Assembly (NCBI GenBank): GCA_016927095.1
Contig: JAFGNI010000629.1
Coordinates: 1 to 10,050, forward strand
DNA: 10,050 nt
From: Anaerolineae bacterium
GTDB taxonomy: Bacteria; Chloroflexota; Anaerolineae; B4-G1; SLSP01
Direction: 5' to 3'
The notes under the pieces were generated by a model, which was given only the letters and a program-made list of their open reading frames with translations, was not told the DNA's origin and did no database searches. Shown here in pieces: positions 5,984-10,050 of the stretch. The position numbers and the translations under genes are program-made. Position 1 is the first letter of the stretch; each line of letters starts with the position of its first letter.

Positions 5984-7975
5984 ATGAAACCCACGATTCT
6001 CAACAATCGCTATCGCGTGATGGAGCTTGTCGGGGCAGGCGGTATGGCCACCGTCTATCGGGGAGAAGACCTGCTTCTAGAGCGCCAGGTTGCCGTGAAG
6101 TTCCTGCGCGAGCCCTACGCCAGCGATCCTGAGGCAAGGGAACGGTTCCTGAATGAGGCACGTTCTGCAGCAAAGCTGGATCATCCCAACATTGTCCACG
6201 TGTATGATGTTGGCCAAGACGAGGGGGACCATCCTTTTCTGGTCATGGAACTGGTGCCTGGAGAGGACCTCAAGGCCCTGATTCGGCGTGCCGCTCCTTT
6301 GCCCGTTGCGCAGGCGCTGACGATTGCGCGTGAGATCTGTGAGGGTGTGGGTTTGGCCCATCGGGCAGGCATCGTCCACTGTGACCTCAAGCCGCAGAAC
6401 ATCCTTCTGACGGAGGCCGGTCAGGTTAAGGTTGTGGATTTCGGCATTGCCAGAGCACTGCAGCAGGACGAAGCTGATAGCGAGCCGGTTGAGGTTGTCT
6501 GGGGAAGTCCGCACTACCTGTCTCCCGAGCAAGCGATGGGGCGCAGGCCGACGCCGGCCTCAGACGTGTACAGCATCGGCGTGATGCTCTATGAGATGCT
6601 GACCGGGGTGCCTCCCTTCCATGACCCTGATCCCTCTGTCTTGGCGATGAAGCATTGTCGCGAGGAGCCACCGCCACTGACATCGCTCAACCCACGTGTC
6701 CCTTCGGGCCTCGATTGGCTGGTCAGGAAACTCCTCACCAAGGAGCCGACGCATCGCTATCGCAATGCTGATCAGTTGGCGATGGCGCTGGACAGCTATC
6801 TGCGCCTGGGGCAGGACTCGACGGGCCCGCAAGTGCCCCTTGTCGAGGAGACGCCGGTCGTCCCGACGCATCCGGCGGCTGGAGTGGAGCCGCCCCGGCG
6901 CGGCGCCGACGGTAGCGAGAGGCAGTCTAGAGCAACCGAGACTGGCTCTCATGTGCCGGTCGACGACACCCAGCCGGTGGCCCGGCGAAGCGGTTTCGAC
7001 AGCACGCTGTGGATGCTCATTGGCGTGGCGTCGATTGCTGTCGTCGGACTGATCCCGCTCTGGTTGTTCGTCTACCGGGCCTACACGGCTCCGGTAACCG
7101 TGCCAACGCCGGGTCCGGACATCACACCGGCGCCAGCGACACCGGCGCCCGAGAGCCTCGTGACGGTGCCCAATTTGCGAGGGCTGAGTGCAGCGGACGC
7201 GCAGCGGATGGCTGAGAGCCTCGATTTGCAGTTGGAGGTTCTGGGGGAGGAGGAATCCTCGGACGCCAGACCAGGTGCAGTCCTGGAGCAAACGCCGGGC
7301 GTTGGGATCCGGGTGCCTGTGAGTTCTACCATCAGTGTTGTGTTGGCTGCAGGCAGGCCGTTGGTCATGCCGGAGGTCGTGGGTTACGACCTAGATGTGG
7401 TCCAGCCCGGTCTGGAGTCTGACGGGCTGATCGTGGAAGTCGTGGCGCTTCGGAGCTCCGAGCCCGAGGGCTGGGTCCTGGATCAGGTGCCGGCCCCCGA
7501 GGTAAGCGTCCGAGCCGGCGACACGGTCACCCTCACCATCAGCGGTGGGGCCGATCTACCCGTTGTGCTGCGTACCAATCTCAACGGTCAGGTAATCCTG
7601 GAACAGGCGTGGGTCTCGCAGTTCAGCTACAGGCCCGGTGACAGCGTCCCTGTAACGCTCCGCTGGCGGTGCATTTCCCCCCTGAGCGCGTCCTACAAGG
7701 TCTTCGTGCATCTGCTTACCGCCGATGGAGGCGCCCTGATCGCGCAACGGGACTCGGTGCCTGTGAACGGGCTTCGGCCGACCACAGGTTGGACGAGTGG
7801 CGAGATTATCAGCGATCCCCACCAGGTGCTGCTGCCCGACAGCACGCCATCGGGCACTTACCAGATCCGGGTAGGGCTCTACAATGACAGTGGGAGACTG
7901 CCTGTCGCGGATGCCGGAGATGCTCAGGTACTGGATGACACGGTTTTCGTGACGAAGGTGACGGTCCAACGCTAG
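5984..7975 (+). CDS. PASTA-domain Ser/Thr protein kinase (PknB/PrkC family) with extra C-terminal beta-sandwich
   Basis: A 663-residue membrane kinase. The kinase domain (about 10-275) has the glycine loop GAGGMATVYRG (17-27), K39 in VAVKF, E58 in LNEAR, the catalytic loop HCDLKPQN (132-139, D134), DFG at 152-154 and SPEQ at 180-183. The usual HRD arginine is C133, and residues 152-182 contain no threonine, so activation by threonine autophosphorylation in that loop looks impossible. A Pro/Gly/Ser-rich linker leads to one membrane segment (about 342-364), then a TP-rich stalk and two PASTA repeats (about 392-456 and 459-521), which in this family bind peptidoglycan or muropeptides. Residues 526-663 form a further outside domain with PGDSVPVTLRW (551-561), KVFVHLL (572-578) and SGTYQIRVGLYN (623-634), resembling a beta-sandwich tail I associate with Chloroflexota surface proteins. 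Likely role: cell-wall sensing. No partner phosphatase is present. A start at 5891 (694 residues) is possible but less supported. Confidence 0.95.
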   Translation: MKPTILNNRYRVMELVGAGGMATVYRGEDLLLERQVAVKFLREPYASDPEARERFLNEARSAAKLDHPNIVHVYDVGQDEGDHPFLVMELVPGEDLKALIRRAAPLPVAQALTIAREICEGVGLAHRAGIVHCDLKPQNILLTEAGQVKVVDFGIARALQQDEADSEPVEVVWGSPHYLSPEQAMGRRPTPASDVYSIGVMLYEMLTGVPPFHDPDPSVLAMKHCREEPPPLTSLNPRVPSGLDWLVRKLLTKEPTHRYRNADQLAMALDSYLRLGQDSTGPQVPLVEETPVVPTHPAAGVEPPRRGADGSERQSRATETGSHVPVDDTQPVARRSGFDSTLWMLIGVASIAVVGLIPLWLFVYRAYTAPVTVPTPGPDITPAPATPAPESLVTVPNLRGLSAADAQRMAESLDLQLEVLGEEESSDARPGAVLEQTPGVGIRVPVSSTISVVLAAGRPLVMPEVVGYDLDVVQPGLESDGLIVEVVALRSSEPEGWVLDQVPAPEVSVRAGDTVTLTISGGADLPVVLRTNLNGQVILEQAWVSQFSYRPGDSVPVTLRWRCISPLSASYKVFVHLLTADGGALIAQRDSVPVNGLRPTTGWTSGEIISDPHQVLLPDSTPSGTYQIRVGLYNDSGRLPVADAGDAQVLDDTVFVTKVTVQR

Positions 7976-7986
7976 ATTGGCAATTC

Positions 7987-8009
7987 GCACCTTACCGCCG
8001 GTGCTTTTT
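7987..8009 (+). terminator. Intrinsic terminator after the PASTA kinase gene
   Basis: GCACC (7987-7991) pairs with GGTGC (8000-8004) around an 8-base loop and is followed directly by TTTTT (8005-8009), 12 bases after the kinase stop codon. The stem is only 5 bp, so termination may be partial, allowing some read-through into ftsH. Confidence 0.55.
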
Positions 8010-8019
8010 CGGGTATAAT
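7992..8019 (+). promoter_or_regulatory. Candidate ftsH promoter
   Basis: A perfect TATAAT (8014-8019) lies 88 bases before the ftsH ATG. The -35 region is weak: TTACCG at 7992-7997 with 16-base spacing is the best fit. The -35 box lies in the loop of the preceding terminator and the T-run lies in the spacer, so the two signals overlap. The leader (about 8026-8107) contains a small CGGGC/GCCCG stem (8060-8072). Confidence 0.6.
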
Positions 8020-8096
8020 CATCTTTGTAACTAGCGTGGGACATGAGTACGACATTTGGCGGGCCGAGCCCGTGTTTGGAAGCCCGACCTGCGGGT

Positions 8097-8103
8097 GAGG
8101 AGG
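8097..8103 (+). promoter_or_regulatory. Ribosome binding site of ftsH
   Basis: GAGGAGG lies 4 bases before the ATG at 8108. A CCCG (8083-8086) / CGGG (8092-8095) stem could form immediately upstream and might limit access to it, though this short stem may be chance. Confidence 0.8.
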
Positions 8104-8107
8104 CTTT

Positions 8108-10015
8108 ATGAAGTCAAAAGGCAGCAGTAATTTCGTGTATCTCATCATCATTGCCGCTGTGCTCTTTCTCGTATACAGCTACATCTCCGGTGGGACAAAC
8201 AGCCCGACAGTACCGTTGAATCAGGTAGCGACCGATGCTAATGCGGGGAAGATCGCGAGCATAATCGTGCGGGGTGATGAGCTAAGTGTAACCTATCGAC
8301 AGCGTACCGAGACTGGCGAGCAGGTCGTGCTCTCTCGGAAGGGGCCGGAATCGACGCTGATTGAGCAGCTTCAGGCCCTCGGCGTTGGGGGCGACGTTCT
8401 GCAAGAGATCGATCTGGATTACGAAGAGCCTGTTGATTGGGGGACGCTGATCAACATCGGCGTGACCCTCATCAGCATTCTGGCCGGTGTGGCGTTCTTC
8501 TACCTCTTTATTCGCCAGTTTCAGGGCGCCAACAACCAGGCGCTGTCGTTTGGCAAGAGCAAGGCACGCATGTTCTCCGGCGATCGTCCGACGGTCACGT
8601 TTGATGACGTGGCGGGTGTGGAAGAGGCCAAGGAGGAGCTGAAAGAGGTCGTCGAGTTCCTGAAGGAGCCTCAGAAGTTTATCAGCCTAGGCGCGCGAAT
8701 CCCCAAGGGTGTCTTGTTGGTCGGGGCGCCCGGCACGGGAAAGACCTTGATGGCGAAAGCTGTCGCCGGTGAGGCCGGCGTGCCTTTCTTCAGCATCTCG
8801 GGCTCCGAGTTTGTGGAGATGTTCGTGGGTGTTGGCGCGAGCCGGGTACGCGACCTATTCGATCAGGCCAAGCGACACAGCCCATGCATCGTTTTCGTGG
8901 ACGAGATTGACGCGGTTGGGCGCTATCGTGGGGCCGGCTTGGGTGGCTCGCACGACGAGCGCGAGCAGACACTGAACCAGATCCTCGTGGAAATGGATGG
9001 GTTTGACACGGACACCAACGTCATCGTGGTCGCCGCAACGAACCGGCCCGACATTCTCGATCCGGCGCTACTGCGTCCTGGGCGCTTCGACCGGCGCGTT
9101 GTCTTGGACCAGCCCGATATCCGCGGCCGCGAAGCAATCTTCCGAGTCCATACGCGGGGCAAGCCGGTCTCGGCAGAGGTCGACCTGGAGGCGTTGGCAC
9201 AGTCGACGCCCGGCTTCGTGGGTGCAGATATCGAGAACGCCGTGAACGAGGCGGCGATTCTGGCAGCCCGGAAGGGCAAGCGGCGCATCGGGACGGCAGA
9301 GTTCCAGGAGGCCATCGAGCGCGTCATCGCCGGCCCGGAGCGCCGGAGCCGTGTGATCAATGAGGAAGAGCGCGAGGTCTTCGCCTATCACGAGGCAGGA
9401 CACGCCGTGGTCGCTTACTCGTTGCCGAAGTGCGATCCGGTGCGCAAGATCTCCATCGTGGCCCGCGGTATGGCCGGTGGTTATACCTTGACATTGCCAG
9501 AAGAGGACCACTACATCATGCAGCGCAGCAAGATGCAGGATGAGATGGCGAAGATCCTGGGTGGGCGCGCGGCAGAGGAGGTCGTCTTCGAGGAGATCAG
9601 CACCGGCGCCTCCAACGATCTCGAGAAGGTCTCGCAGCTGGCGCGCAACATGGTGATGCGTTACGGCATGAGTGACGAGCTTGGGCCGCTGGTCTACGGT
9701 CGGAAGGAGGAGCTGGTCTTTTTGGGCAAGGAGATCGGTGAGCAGCGCGACTACAGCGAGGCGATGGCCGAGGCCATCGACAAAGAAGTCAGAGACTTCG
9801 TCACCGTCGCCTATGAAAGGGCGAAGGAAGTCCTTGTCCAGAACCGGGATGAGCTGGATCGCGTAGCCAAGGCGTTGCTTGAACGCGAGACGCTCTCCTC
9901 CGAGGAGTTCGAGGCTGTGATGCAGGGACGTGCCCTGCCCGAGCTGAAGGACAAGGACGAAGCCAAGCAACCGAAATCGGAGCCTGTGCTCAAGCCCTCG
10001 GCGGCAGCAGCTTAG
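8108..10015 (+). CDS. ftsH: ATP-dependent zinc metalloprotease FtsH
   Basis: A complete 635-residue membrane-bound AAA+ protease that extracts and degrades misfolded or regulatory membrane proteins as a hexamer. In order: membrane segment 1 (about 8-26), a periplasmic/extracytoplasmic FtsH-ext domain (about 30-108), membrane segment 2 (about 111-135), then the AAA+ module with Walker A GAPGTGKT (206-213), pore loop MFVGVG (238-243), Walker B IVFVDEID (261-268) and second region of homology with arginine fingers R326 and R329. The peptidase domain has the zinc site HEAGH (428-432) and the third ligand D504 in [11 protein letters not shown]. The tail (about 612-635) is Lys/Glu/Pro/Ala-rich and variable. 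Length is typical (600-650) and no key residue is missing. It follows the PASTA kinase by 132 bp, with its own promoter candidate and strong ribosome binding site. After the stop only 35 bases remain, in which I see no feature. Confidence 0.98.
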   Translation: MKSKGSSNFVYLIIIAAVLFLVYSYISGGTNSPTVPLNQVATDANAGKIASIIVRGDELSVTYRQRTETGEQVVLSRKGPESTLIEQLQALGVGGDVLQEIDLDYEEPVDWGTLINIGVTLISILAGVAFFYLFIRQFQGANNQALSFGKSKARMFSGDRPTVTFDDVAGVEEAKEELKEVVEFLKEPQKFISLGARIPKGVLLVGAPGTGKTLMAKAVAGEAGVPFFSISGSEFVEMFVGVGASRVRDLFDQAKRHSPCIVFVDEIDAVGRYRGAGLGGSHDEREQTLNQILVEMDGFDTDTNVIVVAATNRPDILDPALLRPGRFDRRVVLDQPDIRGREAIFRVHTRGKPVSAEVDLEALAQSTPGFVGADIENAVNEAAILAARKGKRRIGTAEFQEAIERVIAGPERRSRVINEEEREVFAYHEAGHAVVAYSLPKCDPVRKISIVARGMAGGYTLTLPEEDHYIMQRSKMQDEMAKILGGRAAEEVVFEEISTGASNDLEKVSQLARNMVMRYGMSDELGPLVYGRKEELVFLGKEIGEQRDYSEAMAEAIDKEVRDFVTVAYERAKEVLVQNRDELDRVAKALLERETLSSEEFEAVMQGRALPELKDKDEAKQPKSEPVLKPSAAAA

Positions 10016-10050
10016 GTCCGCATACGATCGGAAGAGTCGCCCCCACGCCA

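Noticed and set aside
9068..9970. Minus-strand open frame of 300 codons inside ftsH.
   Set aside because: It is fully antisense to conserved FtsH codons, with no ribosome binding site or recognisable domain.
10034..10044. GATCGGAAGAG near the right edge resembles the start of a common sequencing-adapter sequence, suggesting contamination at a contig end.
   Set aside because: The bases that follow (TCGCCC) do not continue as the adapters I know, and the preceding sequence runs smoothly from the ftsH stop. An 11-base match alone is weak, so I treat it as genomic; checking the raw contig end would settle it.

Overview
The window is a GC-rich bacterial chromosomal segment with five complete protein genes and one gene cut by the left edge. 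Intergenic gaps are short and every start chosen here is an ATG with a purine-rich ribosome binding site or a fixed upstream stop. The gene styles (a GH63/MGH1-type glucosidase, a LiaS/LiaR-like two-component pair with unusual inserts, a PASTA kinase carrying a C-terminal beta-sandwich, a canonical FtsH) look most like Chloroflexota, perhaps an Anaerolineae-type genome. That assignment is inferred from family style, not from a search.

Left half (1-5702), all on the minus strand. Read in transcription order it holds a membrane histidine kinase with an extra domain of about 200 residues (5702-3915), a soluble SPFH/stomatin-like protein with no membrane anchor (3839-2982), a NarL/LuxR-type response regulator (2873-2184), and a GH63-like glucosidase that runs off the left edge (1958-1). 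Kinase, SPFH protein and regulator form a probable operon. Each gap in it contains an inverted repeat. The glucosidase has its own candidate promoter and Shine-Dalgarno sequence.

Centre (5703-5983). A divergent intergenic region carries one sigma70-like promoter facing each way. Between them lies a cluster of three CCAATGG heptamers, one inverted, placed almost symmetrically, which looks like an operator for both transcripts.

Right half (5984-10050), plus strand. It holds a Ser/Thr protein kinase with one membrane segment, two PASTA repeats and a C-terminal beta-sandwich, then a terminator overlapping a promoter, then ftsH, complete and canonical, ending 35 bases before the window edge.

Taken together this is a cell-envelope sensing and quality-control neighbourhood: a two-component system interleaved with an SPFH protein, a PASTA kinase that probably reads the cell wall, and the FtsH membrane protease, whose activity in other bacteria is modulated by SPFH proteins (HflK/HflC). 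The least ordinary parts are the kinase's C-terminal domain, which resembles a tubby/LURP-one-like barrel by eye, the anchorless SPFH protein between kinase and regulator, the non-RD active site of the PASTA kinase, and the shared CCAATGG site. No RNA genes, CRISPR arrays, insertion sequences or attachment sites were seen.
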